DNA of 64,000 bases from DATJPR01 sp035506295 (GCA_035506295.1 DATJPR010000189.1:1-64000), one strand, 5' to 3'. Positions 44,399 through 52,818 are shown, counted from the first letter of the stretch. Notes: generated by a model from the sequence alone, not told the origin. A program made the numbers and translations.

Positions 44399-45421
44399 TC
44401 AGCCATGATGTTGGTCCTGGGCCGCTGCAAGCGCGCTCCTGTAGCGCGCGGCTTCCACATCATCAAAGAAGAAGTCTACCGGATTCAACTTTCGACCATT
44501 CTTGCGAACTTCGTAATGAAGGTGAGGACCACTCACTAGACCCGAACGTCCGCATTTTCCGATAAGTTCCCCTCGTTGAACTCGTTGACCTGCGCGAACA
44601 AGCGCTGCTGCCAGGTGGGCGTAGATGGTGGAGTACCCGTAGCCATGTTGGATTTCGATCACCGTCCCGTAGCCACCGGCTGTCCGCCCGGCGAAATGGA
44701 CCACGCCGTCTCCCGCGGCATACACGTTGGTCCCCACATCATTGACGATGTCGATGCCGTCATGCATCCTGTAGACGTGCAACACCGGATGCAGGCGCAT
44801 GCCGAAGCCGTTGATCGAATAGTACCCGGCCATGGGTTTGATGGCCGGGAGGTGTTCAAAAAGATCTTTGTTGTATTCCAGCCGTTTGGTGATCTCTTCG
44901 TAGCTCGTCTGCTGCAGCCGGATCTCCCTGCTCAATCGATCGATCAACGACTGGGACGTGGAGATTATTTGCGCAGCTTCCCCGGTGAGAAACGCGTTCG
45001 CCTGGGGCGCAACCGATCCTCCGGTCGCTGCCTGCTTTGTATCGTCGTCGAGCTTCGAGAGGTCGACCATCAGCCGCAGCTCGTTCCCGCGGTCTGACAA
45101 CTTGTCAATCGTCTTCTGGACGACGGAGATTTTCGACGTCAGCGACTGCACCTGCTCCTTCAGCAGACGGTTCTCCGTTGCCATCACGCTCATCCGGTTG
45201 TACCCGATGCCCAGGATGTCGCTGAAGAAGTAATTGGTGACGAGAATCAGTCCAATGACGAGAACTCCGAGGATCATTCCCGAGCTGACGAGCTTGGTGC
45301 GGAAGAACCGCAGCTCGCGCAGATCAAGCGAACTGCTCGAGAATCGGAGTATTTTTTCCCTGTGCCTGCCCCGGATTGAGCGCATAAGTTCGCGTATGTT
45401 TTCAAGAAGTCTAATGAACAC
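44399..45421 (-). CDS. M23-family peptidase, membrane-anchored with coiled coil
   Basis: About 340 residues from a GTG at 45421; an ATG at 45385 is an alternative. A membrane helix at about residues 47-65 (MILGVLVIGLILVTNYFF) is followed by a coiled coil (NRLLKEQVQSLTSKISVVQK) and a C-terminal M23/LytM domain. The zinc ligands are visible: His and Asp in RMHDGIDIV, and HLHYEV near the end. It should cleave peptidoglycan cross-bridges in the periplasm, or regulate amidases if inactive; the ligands suggest activity. It shares a transcript with the DUF2795 gene. Confidence 0.9.
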   Translation of the reverse strand: MFIRLLENIRELMRSIRGRHREKILRFSSSSLDLRELRFFRTKLVSSGMILGVLVIGLILVTNYFFSDILGIGYNRMSVMATENRLLKEQVQSLTSKISVVQKTIDKLSDRGNELRLMVDLSKLDDDTKQAATGGSVAPQANAFLTGEAAQIISTSQSLIDRLSREIRLQQTSYEEITKRLEYNKDLFEHLPAIKPMAGYYSINGFGMRLHPVLHVYRMHDGIDIVNDVGTNVYAAGDGVVHFAGRTAGGYGTVIEIQHGYGYSTIYAHLAAALVRAGQRVQRGELIGKCGRSGLVSGPHLHYEVRKNGRKLNPVDFFFDDVEAARYRSALAAAQDQHHG

Positions 45422-45518
45422 GGAATTTACGTCGGGCTATGAGAACAGAAACGACAGATGTCGTGCCACTTCCGTAGGAGGGACCCCTCATTCGCAATAT
45501 TGCGTGGCAGGCTCGGAA

Positions 45519-45547
45519 AAAGTAAAAAAAACCAAAGTTGATGTCAA
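45519..45547 (-). promoter_or_regulatory. Candidate promoter of the M23 peptidase gene
   Basis: On the minus strand TTGACA (45547-45542) and TACTTT (45524-45519) are 17 bases apart. The spacer contains a run of T. The -10 match is weak. Confidence 0.4.
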
Positions 45548-45623
45548 GGGAAAAATTGAAGATTCTTCCACCTGCATAATCTTGTGCCAGTGGCTGAAAA
45601 AGCGATGGATCGAGTGTCCACCA

Positions 45624-46631
45624 TCACTCGAAATCGTGTTCGAAGTAGTTTATCGCCCTGGTTCCCTTCTTTTTCCGGTCAATCATCCCTTCGAGACGCT
45701 TCGCAAACTCCTTGGCGGCATCGTAGCCGTAGTGCTTCAGGAGATAATTGAGCGCTATGACCTCGGAAATGACCGTAACGTTTTTACCGGGGAAAATCGG
45801 TAGTTTTACCATGGGAAGCTCGACATCGAGAATGGAAACCCTCTGATCGTCAAGTCCTGTACGCGTGTACTCCTCGCTGACCTTCCAATCTTCCAATTCG
45901 ATGACCACTTCGACGCGTTTCTGGTACCGGATGGCCCTGATCCCGAAGAGGCTTCTCACGTCCAGAAGGCCGAGGCCCCGGATCTCCATGAAGTGTTTCA
46001 CGAGATCGGTGCCGGAACCAAGGAGGATCCCCTCCCCCTTCCGGGTAACCATCACGACATCGTCTGCCACCAGGCGGTGACCTCGCTCCACCAGATCGAG
46101 GGCGATCTCGCTTTTACCGATCCCTGATCTGCCCGTGAGGAGCACGCCGACACCATAGACATCCACCAGCGATCCATGGAGGACAACCTGGGGGGAGAAC
46201 TGATCGTCAAGAAAGTCGGCGAGGAAGTAGGAGATCTTGGTGGTCTCGAACGGCGTGCCGAAAATCGGAATGTTCTTCGCCGACGCTGCCGCGAGAAGAC
46301 CCTCATCGAAATGGTTGTCGTTCGTCAGGATGATGCACGGCAACTTGTAGCTGATGATCCGGTCGAATGCCTTGCGCCGTTCCTCGGGAGAAAGAGACTG
46401 GAGATAATGAACCTCGGTGTTGCCGATCAACTGGACACGGTCGAAGGTGAACAGGCCGAGGTAGCCGGCCAGAGCGAGTCCCGGCCGGTTCAGGTTCTTG
46501 TCGCGAATCACGTTGTCGAACCCGTTCTCGCCGTTCATGGGGAGAAGTCTGAAACGGTCGTGCGTGGTCTCATACAGAAATCCCACGGTGATGCTCTTCT
46601 TCCGGGTTTCTCGAGATTTGTCGATTTTCAT
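45624..46631 (-). CDS. hprK: HPr kinase/phosphorylase
   Basis: 335 residues from the ATG at 46631. Walker A is GRSGIGKSEIAL, followed by HRLVADDVV, and the family signature is MEIRGLGLLDVRSLFGI. The N-terminal part (LAGYLGLFTFDRVQLIGNTE) is the HprK N domain. It phosphorylates and dephosphorylates HPr on a serine and so links carbon supply to regulation. No HPr or PTS gene lies in the window. It follows hpf by 54 bases in the xerC-hpf-hprK order. Confidence 0.95.
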   Translation of the reverse strand: MKIDKSRETRKKSITVGFLYETTHDRFRLLPMNGENGFDNVIRDKNLNRPGLALAGYLGLFTFDRVQLIGNTEVHYLQSLSPEERRKAFDRIISYKLPCIILTNDNHFDEGLLAAASAKNIPIFGTPFETTKISYFLADFLDDQFSPQVVLHGSLVDVYGVGVLLTGRSGIGKSEIALDLVERGHRLVADDVVMVTRKGEGILLGSGTDLVKHFMEIRGLGLLDVRSLFGIRAIRYQKRVEVVIELEDWKVSEEYTRTGLDDQRVSILDVELPMVKLPIFPGKNVTVISEVIALNYLLKHYGYDAAKEFAKRLEGMIDRKKKGTRAINYFEHDFE

Positions 46632-46658
46632 GGCGGACGTCCTGGCAATCGATGGAAA

Positions 46659-46678
46659 GGGGCATCGCACGATGCCCC
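46659..46678 (-). other. Hairpin between hpf and hprK
   Basis: A perfect stem, ggggcatcg / cgatgcccc. On the minus strand only CTTTCC follows, so it is at most a weak terminator. It may set the hpf/hprK ratio or stabilise hpf mRNA. Confidence 0.4.
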
Positions 46679-46685
46679 CGCCGGA

Positions 46686-47021
46686 TTACTCCTGTTCCTC
46701 CTTGATCGCTCGTACCTTCGTCTTGTCCTTCAAGCGAAGCTTGGATTTGTACTTCCGGAGTTGCATCGTCAACTTTTCCACGGCCGCATCAACGGACTTG
46801 ATGTAGTCGTCAGTGGATTCCCTGGCAGTCAACACGCCGCCGTAGACGTGCAGGTTGATCTCGGCGGATTTGACGCTGTTTGCCGCCCGCTCGTAGCTGA
46901 AAATGACGGCTGCCGAGACGATGCCGTCGTAGAAGTGATCAAGTTTTCCGACCGCGTCGAGGGTGTGTTGCCGGAGCTCTTCTCGGGCGCGGAACCTGCG
47001 TGCCGTAATCTTGATCTGCAT
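46686..47021 (-). CDS. hpf: Ribosome hibernation-promoting factor, short form
   Basis: 111 residues from the ATG at 47021, with AGGAG upstream. It has the S30AE fold: MQIKITARRFRAREELR, KLDHFYDGIVSAAVIF, EINLHVYGGVLTARESTDD and YKSVDAAVEKLTMQLRKYK-like spacing near the end. The long-form C-terminal dimerisation domain is absent. It binds the 30S subunit in starved cells and shuts down translation. Its first 83 bases overlap the 3' end of xerC in another frame. Confidence 0.92.
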   Translation of the reverse strand: MQIKITARRFRAREELRQHTLDAVGKLDHFYDGIVSAAVIFSYERAANSVKSAEINLHVYGGVLTARESTDDYIKSVDAAVEKLTMQLRKYKSKLRLKDKTKVRAIKEEQE

Positions 47022-47946
47022 AGGGGGTCTCCTTTGTTGCGGTGTTGTGTTCGACTTGTGCCCTCGGGTGGGCGAGGGCATAGAGTTCACGAAGCCGGTC
47101 CACGCTGACGTGGGTATAGACCTGTGTCGTCGAGAGGTTCGCGTGGCCCAGCAATTCGCGGACAGCCTGGAGGTCCGCGCCGCGATTGAGTAGGTGTGTC
47201 GCGGTAGTATGACGGAGGGTATGGGGGCTGCGTTTTGCAGCATCGGTCACGCGCCCCATGGCCGCGGTGACGATGCGATGAACTGCCTTCGGACTCATGT
47301 TGTTCCCGCGCGCCGAGAGAAAGAGCGCCCCCGGATCGCCGGAAGAAGCCGGAGAGCGGACGGTCAGATACTCCCTGACCGCTTCTGCGGCATGCTCTCC
47401 GAACGGAACAATGCGTTGTTTTCGTCCTTTGCCAGACACTTTCAACGTCCGCGCACGGAAATCGACGTCCTCCGCCCGCAGGCCCGTCAACTCGCTGACG
47501 CGGATCCCGCTGCTGTAGAACAGCTCCAACACTGCGGCCGCGAGCTTTCCCCGGGGCGAAGAACGATCAACGGCGCTCAGCGCGCGGAGCATGGTCTCCT
47601 CATCGAAGAACCGGGGGAGGCGCTTCTCCAATTTGGGCGTGGGAATCGCGGCCGTGGGGTTCGCATCGAGAAGGCGGGAGCGACGAAGGAACTTAAAGAA
47701 GGAGCGGACCGCTGCGAGGTACCGGGCAACTGTTCTGCGCGACATCCCTTGCGCAACGAGCGCCCCCAGGAATGCGCGGACGGTGTCCCGGTCGATCGAA
47801 GACGCCTTCCACGTCGAAGAGCCCTGAGCGGTCGCAACGAATGCATCGAACACGCTCAGGTCCTTCCGATACGCGATCACGGTGTGCCGTGAATAATTCC
47901 GGTCCTGTTCAAGATGCCGCAGAAATGCCGCCACCTGCTGGTGCAT
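46939..47946 (-). CDS. xerC: Tyrosine recombinase XerC/XerD
   Basis: 335 residues. The N-terminal core-binding domain is RHLEQDRNYSRHTVIAYRKDL. The catalytic residues are complete: Arg in SSGIRVSELTGL, Lys in VSGKGRKQRIVPF, His-x-x-Arg in SPHTLRHTTATHLL, His in LLGHANLSTTQVYTHV and the Tyr in that motif. It resolves chromosome dimers with a partner recombinase. The usual C terminus would be near ALAHPRA, but here the frame runs on for about 39 further residues into hpf, ending in a basic stretch. The frame is open without error up to there. Confidence 0.92.
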   Translation of the reverse strand: MHQQVAAFLRHLEQDRNYSRHTVIAYRKDLSVFDAFVATAQGSSTWKASSIDRDTVRAFLGALVAQGMSRRTVARYLAAVRSFFKFLRRSRLLDANPTAAIPTPKLEKRLPRFFDEETMLRALSAVDRSSPRGKLAAAVLELFYSSGIRVSELTGLRAEDVDFRARTLKVSGKGRKQRIVPFGEHAAEAVREYLTVRSPASSGDPGALFLSARGNNMSPKAVHRIVTAAMGRVTDAAKRSPHTLRHTTATHLLNRGADLQAVRELLGHANLSTTQVYTHVSVDRLRELYALAHPRAQVEHNTATKETPYADQDYGTQVPRPRRAPATHPRRGRKT

Positions 47947-47973
47947 GCATCACCACGAGGGATTATCGTCTCA

Positions 47974-50340
47974 TCATCCGTTGGCCGCCTGCGTTTCTTC
48001 TTTTGCGATCTCCGCTTTGCATGACGGACACGCAAGGTACTCCCCCCGGCTCTGATTGTACTTCTGGACCATGTAGGGGTTGCCGCAGGTATCGCACTGC
48101 CGGTCCACGGGCCTGTCCCATGAGGCAAAATCGCAATCCGGATAGCGCGAGCACCCGAAGAACGTACGCTTCCTTTTCGTTTTGCGCTCGATAATGTCGC
48201 CCTGCTTGCATTTCGGGCACTTCACGCCGATGCCGATCGGCCGTGTGTTGGTGCACTTGGGATAATTCGAGCACCCGAGAAACGCGCCGAATCGTCCTCC
48301 TTTGACCACCATATCGCCGCCGCAAACTTCACACTTGATCCCCGAGGCAAGGCGCAGTTGCTCCTGTTCATGGGGCAGCGGTTTTGTGTTCTTGCATTCG
48401 GGATACCCGCTGCACGCCATGAACCGACCGTTCCTGCCCCATTTGATGATCATGGGTTTGCCGCAGAGCTCGCACGTTTCGCTCGTCGATTCCTGAAGCG
48501 ACCGCTTGATGGCGGCGCTCTGCTTGCTTACGCCTTCCACGGACAGGATAAACGGGCGGTAGAAATCATCCATGACCTGGAGATAGGTCTGCTTGCCCGA
48601 TGCGATCGTGTCGAGTTCTTCTTCCATCTGGGCGGTGAAGGCGACATCGAACAGTCTCGGAAAATTCTCGACAAGGATCTTATTGATGGCTTTCCCGAGG
48701 TCGGTGGGATACAGCCGGCGGTCCTTCTGGAGGACGTACTTTCTTGCCTGGATCGTATCCACGATCAGCGCATAAGTGCTCGGCCGCCCGATGCCCAGCG
48801 ATTCGAGTTCCTTGACGAGCGTGCTTTCGGTAAACCTGGCCGGTGGCTTCGTGAAATGCTGGTGTGGCTGCACGTCCCGGACGTCGGCGTGATCGCCTGC
48901 CGTAACATTGGCAGGGACACGCGAAACGGGGTCTTCGTCGCTGTCCGGCCGTTCGGCCTCGTCCACGAGGTCGTCGTACACCTGGAGGAAGCCTCGGAAC
49001 TGCGGCACCGAGTCCGTCGCGCGGAAGAGGTACTTCCCTCCCCGGACATCGACGGTGATCTGTTCAAAGACCGCCGCACTCATCTGGCAGGCCACGAATC
49101 GGTTCCAGATCAGCTCGTACAAGTCATACATTTCCTTGTCGAGGTACTGCCTCACCGCCTTCGGCGCATATTGCGTGGAGGTCGGTCGAATCGCCTCGTG
49201 CGCGTCCTGCGAGCTCTTTCCCTTTTTGAATTGACGGACTTCGTCAGGAAGGAACTCCTTGCCATACTGCGAGAGAATGTACTCACGAACCTCGGCGACC
49301 GCGCCGTCGCTGAGCCTCGTCGAGTCCGTGCGCATGTACGTAATGAGCCCGACGCGTCCTTCCGCTCCGAGCTCGACGCCCTCGTAGAGTTTCTGTGCGA
49401 GCATCATCGTCCGCTTCGCGGGGAACCGGAGCCTGCGGGCCGCTTCCTGCTGCAGGGTGCTGGTGATGAACGGCGGATTGGGGTTGCGGCGGACGGGTTT
49501 TCGCTGGACGTCATCGATGCGAAACTGTTCAGCCCGGATCGCAGCAAGGTGCTGTTGCGCGGTCTCGCCGTTCCCGATGACCGGGTCCTGGTCGCCGATC
49601 TTGAACAGCTTCGCAAGAAACGGATCGCTGTGCTCCGTGCCGAACTCCGCGACGATCGACCAGTACTCGTTCGGGACGAACGCGTCGATCTCCGCTTCCC
49701 GTTCGCAGATCAATCGGACGGCCACCGATTGGACGCGGCCGGCCGAGAGTCCGTAGTACACGGTCTTCCAGAGAAACGGCGAGATCTTGTACCCGACAAG
49801 CCGGTCCATCACCCGTCGCGCCTGCTGGGAGTCCACGAGCGATTGGTCGATCGACGTGGGATTGGCCATCGCTTCGGAGACGCCGCGCTCGGTGATCTCA
49901 TGGAACAGCACACGGTAGACGTTGTCGTTCGCATGATCGATCTCCTTCGCGATATGCCAGGCAATCGCTTCTCCCTCACGGTCAGGGTCGGTGGCGATGA
50001 AGACCGCGCTCGCATGGGCCGCATGCGATCGCAGGCGGTCGATCACTTCGTCCTTCCCCGTGATCGTCTCGTACACGGGCTGAAAGCCGTTTTCGACGTC
50101 GACGCCGATTTTGCTTTTCGGGAGGTTCTTGATATGCCCGACAGACGCCTCAACGACGAATTTCGCGCCGAGATATTTGCTGATCGTTTTGGCCTTTGCC
50201 GGAGATTCCACGACGACCAGCGACCGGCCCTGTGGATCGGGCGGGCTCTTTCGCCCGCGCTTGTGAGGTGTTGCCGCAGTGGTGTCCGCTACTGCAGAGG
50301 GTGTGTCCGAATCTGACTGCTTCTTCGTTCGTTTCGCCAT
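47974..50340 (-). CDS. topA: DNA topoisomerase I
   Basis: 788 residues. Toprim domain with LVVVESPAKAKTISKYLG and IATDPDREGEAIAWHIA, active-site Tyr in LITYMRTDSTRLS, and SAGRVQSVAVRLICERE. The C terminus carries four zinc-ribbon modules (starting CELCGKPM, CEVCGGDM, CPKCKQGD and CDTCGNPY). The fourth has the spacing of the others but ends CPSC. It relaxes negative supercoils. Its start overlaps the smg stop by one base (TAATG). xerC follows after 27 bases. Confidence 0.97.
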   Translation of the reverse strand: MAKRTKKQSDSDTPSAVADTTAATPHKRGRKSPPDPQGRSLVVVESPAKAKTISKYLGAKFVVEASVGHIKNLPKSKIGVDVENGFQPVYETITGKDEVIDRLRSHAAHASAVFIATDPDREGEAIAWHIAKEIDHANDNVYRVLFHEITERGVSEAMANPTSIDQSLVDSQQARRVMDRLVGYKISPFLWKTVYYGLSAGRVQSVAVRLICEREAEIDAFVPNEYWSIVAEFGTEHSDPFLAKLFKIGDQDPVIGNGETAQQHLAAIRAEQFRIDDVQRKPVRRNPNPPFITSTLQQEAARRLRFPAKRTMMLAQKLYEGVELGAEGRVGLITYMRTDSTRLSDGAVAEVREYILSQYGKEFLPDEVRQFKKGKSSQDAHEAIRPTSTQYAPKAVRQYLDKEMYDLYELIWNRFVACQMSAAVFEQITVDVRGGKYLFRATDSVPQFRGFLQVYDDLVDEAERPDSDEDPVSRVPANVTAGDHADVRDVQPHQHFTKPPARFTESTLVKELESLGIGRPSTYALIVDTIQARKYVLQKDRRLYPTDLGKAINKILVENFPRLFDVAFTAQMEEELDTIASGKQTYLQVMDDFYRPFILSVEGVSKQSAAIKRSLQESTSETCELCGKPMIIKWGRNGRFMACSGYPECKNTKPLPHEQEQLRLASGIKCEVCGGDMVVKGGRFGAFLGCSNYPKCTNTRPIGIGVKCPKCKQGDIIERKTKRKRTFFGCSRYPDCDFASWDRPVDRQCDTCGNPYMVQKYNQSRGEYLACPSCKAEIAKEETQAANG

Positions 50341-50798
50341 TAATGAATCGTATCCCCATTATTCAGCATTGTCCGTCCCGCGCGATCGTTCCCGGGTTCC
50401 CGCGCGAACAGCACGGTGGCAACGATCTGTCTCAACTCAGGCAGCGAGACCCTTTCGTACCCGGCCATCATCGACCGCTCAATCACTGTTTCGAGGTCGT
50501 GTTGCGTGAGGAGTCCAAGCTCGACAAGCTGAATGAGATATCCCTGACCCTCCGGTGACAGCATGGCCTTCTCCGCTTCATGGAAGGACCGGCGCGACTC
50601 CAGCGACGGTTTGGTGGGGACGCGCATCCCCGCAGGACCTGCAGGCAGGTTATCATACAGCCAGCTGAAAGCCGCGCTGATCTCGGTCTGCGTGTAACCT
50701 TGATCGCGCAGATCATCGAGGTCGACGTCGCTCAGCCGCTTGTTCTCCTGTATAGCGGACATGAGGTAAATCAGAATTTCGACGACTTTTTCTTTCAT
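50340..50798 (-). CDS. smg: Smg / DUF494 family protein
   Basis: 152 residues. It starts MKEKVVEILIYLMSAIQENK, with DLDDLRDQGYTQTEISAAFSWLYDN and LGLLTQHDLETVIERSM, as in Smg (DUF494), a protein of unknown function often encoded next to topA, as here. It overlaps ybeY by four bases and topA by one base, so the three are translationally coupled. Confidence 0.9.
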   Translation of the reverse strand: MKEKVVEILIYLMSAIQENKRLSDVDLDDLRDQGYTQTEISAAFSWLYDNLPAGPAGMRVPTKPSLESRRSFHEAEKAMLSPEGQGYLIQLVELGLLTQHDLETVIERSMMAGYERVSLPELRQIVATVLFAREPGNDRAGRTMLNNGDTIH

Positions 50799-51229
50799 CG
50801 CCCGGTCGCGTCGTTCCCGGCCAGAAGGCCGACATAGAAATCTTCCCGCCGCTTCATCCGTGCTGCGGCGTTCGCCTGAATATCATCATAGCCCAGGAGG
50901 TGCAACGTGCCGTGGATCACCAGCCTCGCGGTCTCATTGGCCAGGCTGACGCCATAAGTGCGCGCCTGGCGAGCAGCCTTGTCGAGGTTCACGTACACTT
51001 CCCCCTCAATGGCCCCGACTTCCAGAGGAAAGCTCATGACGTCCGTCGGACGGTCATGGCGGAAATACGTCCTGTTGATCCTCCGGGACAGCCGGTCGTC
51101 GGTGAACACGACCGACACCGATGCTGCGCGTCGCCGCTCGCGGAGGAGCACCCCACGCACCATCTGTTGCACCCCGCGCTTCGCCACACGCCGCGAGTGA
51201 TGGGCGTTGTGGACGATCACTTCGATCAT
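50795..51229 (-). CDS. ybeY: Endoribonuclease YbeY
   Basis: 144 residues from the ATG at 51229, which overlaps the upstream gene's stop by four bases (ATGA). Features are VVFTDDRLSRRINRTYFRHDRPTDVMSF-type core (TDVMSFPLEVG) and the metal-binding motif VIHGTLHLLGYDD. The motif normally ends in His; here it ends in Asp, as I recall in some Bacteroidota. It matures 16S rRNA 3' ends and takes part in ribosome quality control. Confidence 0.92.
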   Translation of the reverse strand: MIEVIVHNAHHSRRVAKRGVQQMVRGVLLRERRRAASVSVVFTDDRLSRRINRTYFRHDRPTDVMSFPLEVGAIEGEVYVNLDKAARQARTYGVSLANETARLVIHGTLHLLGYDDIQANAAARMKRREDFYVGLLAGNDATGR

Positions 51230-51708
51230 GACCGGACGCCCGCCTTGCGCCGTTTCTTCCTGCCCTTTCCCCGCTGGCGGTCCAGGATCCCGTCGGTCAG
51301 CGACAGGGCGATCCCGGAGAGCATCACTTCCGGACCGAGCCGTGTGAAGTCTCCCGAGACCAGCGCGCGGTCGACGTTTGCATAGAGGGAGCACCCCCCC
51401 TGCTTCTCGACGATCAGGCCCGACAGCTTGCCGTCATGTTCTCCGACAAAGGTCACCTCCCCGAGGATATCGCTCATCACGAAGCCGGAGCAGTAGTGCA
51501 GCTGCAGGTGCGCGTTCACGGTATAGACCGACACCAGGTCGCCTTTGCCGGTGCCGATCTTCGTGTTGGGATAGAGCTCGAGTGCCGTCCTCCGCGCAGG
51601 ATCGTTCAACGCAATCTCGAACCGGTAATTCGCCCCCATCTGTTTCGCAGGGACGCCGAACAGCTTCTCGAGCTTTCTGATATCCGATGCTTTGAACACG
51701 GAGGACAT
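51226..51708 (-). CDS. Conserved-looking hypothetical protein
   Basis: 160 residues from the ATG at 51708, with GAGGG upstream. The sequence is globular: FKASDIRKLEKLFGVPAKQM, then a beta-rich middle (DLVSVYTVNAHLQLHYC, EVTFVGEHDGKLSGLIVE), and a strongly basic tail (RQRGKGRKKRRKAG). No signal peptide or membrane helix is present. I do not recognise the family. It overlaps ybeY by four bases and is the first gene of the ybeY-smg-topA row. The basic tail hints at RNA or ribosome binding, which would suit its neighbours, but this is inference. Confidence 0.7.
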   Translation of the reverse strand: MSSVFKASDIRKLEKLFGVPAKQMGANYRFEIALNDPARRTALELYPNTKIGTGKGDLVSVYTVNAHLQLHYCSGFVMSDILGEVTFVGEHDGKLSGLIVEKQGGCSLYANVDRALVSGDFTRLGPEVMLSGIALSLTDGILDRQRGKGRKKRRKAGVRS

Positions 51709-51740
51709 GTGACCCTCGGTCGATTCTCGATCGGCGATCG

Positions 51741-51780
51741 ACGCCGAAAACACAAAACCCCGGCTTGCGTGCTACCGGGG
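51741..51780 (-). terminator. Terminator/attenuator hairpin ahead of the ybeY-topA row
   Basis: On the minus strand the stem CCCCGG ... CCGGGG (51780-51775 with 51763-51758) is followed by TTTTGTGTTTTC. It lies after a strong promoter (51882-51910) and 50 bases before the start codon at 51708, so it would end or attenuate a short leader RNA. It could also end transcripts from the MBL gene upstream. Confidence 0.7.
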
Positions 51781-51787
51781 CTGCTGC

Positions 51788-51862
51788 TCACAAAGACAAC
51801 TGCAGGCAAACCTCCACCCTTGTTGATGTTGCCGCGGTTTGTTGTGCGCTGCGCGATCTCAT
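51788..51862 (-). CDS. Possible 24-codon leader peptide
   Basis: A 24-residue frame (starting MRSRSAQQ, ending CLQLSL) begins about 13 bases after the predicted transcription start and stops eight bases before the terminator stem. There is no clear ribosome-binding site and no codon run that would point to a particular amino acid. It is recorded because of its position only. Confidence 0.2.
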   Translation of the reverse strand: MRSRSAQQTAATSTRVEVCLQLSL

Positions 51863-51881
51863 GGTGCGTTCAACTGCCGAA

Positions 51882-51910
51882 AATATACCGACATCAGGAG
51901 TGATTGTCAA
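51882..51910 (-). promoter_or_regulatory. Strong sigma-70-type promoter of the leader/ybeY-topA row
   Basis: On the minus strand a perfect TTGACA (51910-51905) and TATATT (51887-51882) are 17 bases apart. Start is expected near 51875, 12 or more bases after the stop of the MBL gene. Confidence 0.7.
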
Positions 51911-51921
51911 GAAAACCGCCT

Positions 51922-52818
51922 CTACCACTCGAGCTCCATCCCTTCGGCCGCGGCGACGCATTCGAACCCGTGATGTCGCATGCGGATTTCGTTGCGGCAC
52001 TTGAGGACAATCTCGTCGATCTTGTCGTCGTCATGCCCGGGGTCATGATGGAAGAGGACGAGCTTTTTCACGCCCGCTTGCTCCGCCAGCGAGAGGGAAA
52101 ACAGATAGTGGGAGTGACCCCACCCGACGTGGCTCACGTATTCTTCCGGCGTGTAGGTGGTGTCGTGAATGAGGATGTCGGCCCCGCGCGCGAAGTCGAT
52201 CACTCGCCGGTTCGGATCGCCGCGTTCCGCCATGTACAGGTCGACAATGTGCTTCTCCACGTTGCGCAGCGAGCGCGCAAACTCGCGGTCGAACGGTTCG
52301 TTGTCGCTGATGTACACAATGGAATGGTTCCCGGCGTTCAGGCGATAGCCGACGGCAAAGGCCGGGTGATTGACATAGAGCGACGACAGGGTCGCATCGA
52401 ACAGCTGGAGCGTTTGTTCCTTGACCGGCAGGAAGTTGATCTTCGCCTTCAGTTCGCTCAACTGGATCGGGAAAAACACCTTGTTCATCTGGGCGGCGAT
52501 CGCCGTGCGGAGCGTCAGACGCTTGGTCTGCGGACCGATCACCGTGAATTCGTTTCCGGAAATGAAGGCCGGTTTGAAGAACGGAAACCCCTGGATGTGG
52601 TCCCAGTGCGGATGGCTGATTGCGATGAACGCCTTGACCGACTCTCCCCGCGCGATCAGCGTGTCGCCGAGATCGCGGATCCCGGTTCCTGCATCAAAGA
52701 TCACGAGGTTGTCGTGGGCGAGCCGCACCTCGAGGCAGGGCGTATTGCCCCCGTACCGGACCGTTTTCGGACCCGGGGTCGGGAGAGAGCCACGGGTCCC
52801 CCAGAAGCGGATCAGCAT
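51922..52818 (-). CDS. MBL-fold metallo-hydrolase
   Basis: 298 residues. It begins MLIRFWGTRGSLPTPG, with IFDAGTGIRDLG, the metal motif SHPHWDHIQGFPFF (HxHxDH), YISDNEP and the late VLFHHDPGHDD. This is the beta-lactamase superfamily type seen in RNase Z-like and PqsE/PhnP-like proteins. The metal-binding residues look complete. The substrate is unknown; a phosphodiester or cyclic nucleotide is likely from the family. It stands 43 bases after the gamma-carbonic-anhydrase-like gene. Confidence 0.88.
   Translation of the reverse strand: MLIRFWGTRGSLPTPGPKTVRYGGNTPCLEVRLAHDNLVIFDAGTGIRDLGDTLIARGESVKAFIAISHPHWDHIQGFPFFKPAFISGNEFTVIGPQTKRLTLRTAIAAQMNKVFFPIQLSELKAKINFLPVKEQTLQLFDATLSSLYVNHPAFAVGYRLNAGNHSIVYISDNEPFDREFARSLRNVEKHIVDLYMAERGDPNRRVIDFARGADILIHDTTYTPEEYVSHVGWGHSHYLFSLSLAEQAGVKKLVLFHHDPGHDDDKIDEIVLKCRNEIRMRHHGFECVAAAEGMELEW

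Noticed and set aside
46939..47021. Frameshift error at the end of xerC
   Set aside because: Both xerC and hpf frames are intact and recognisable; nothing in the sequence shows an error, so the overlap is reported as observed.
48358..50316. 652-codon plus-strand frame opposite topA
   Set aside because: Fully covered by topA, whose motifs are complete; no domain in the antisense product.
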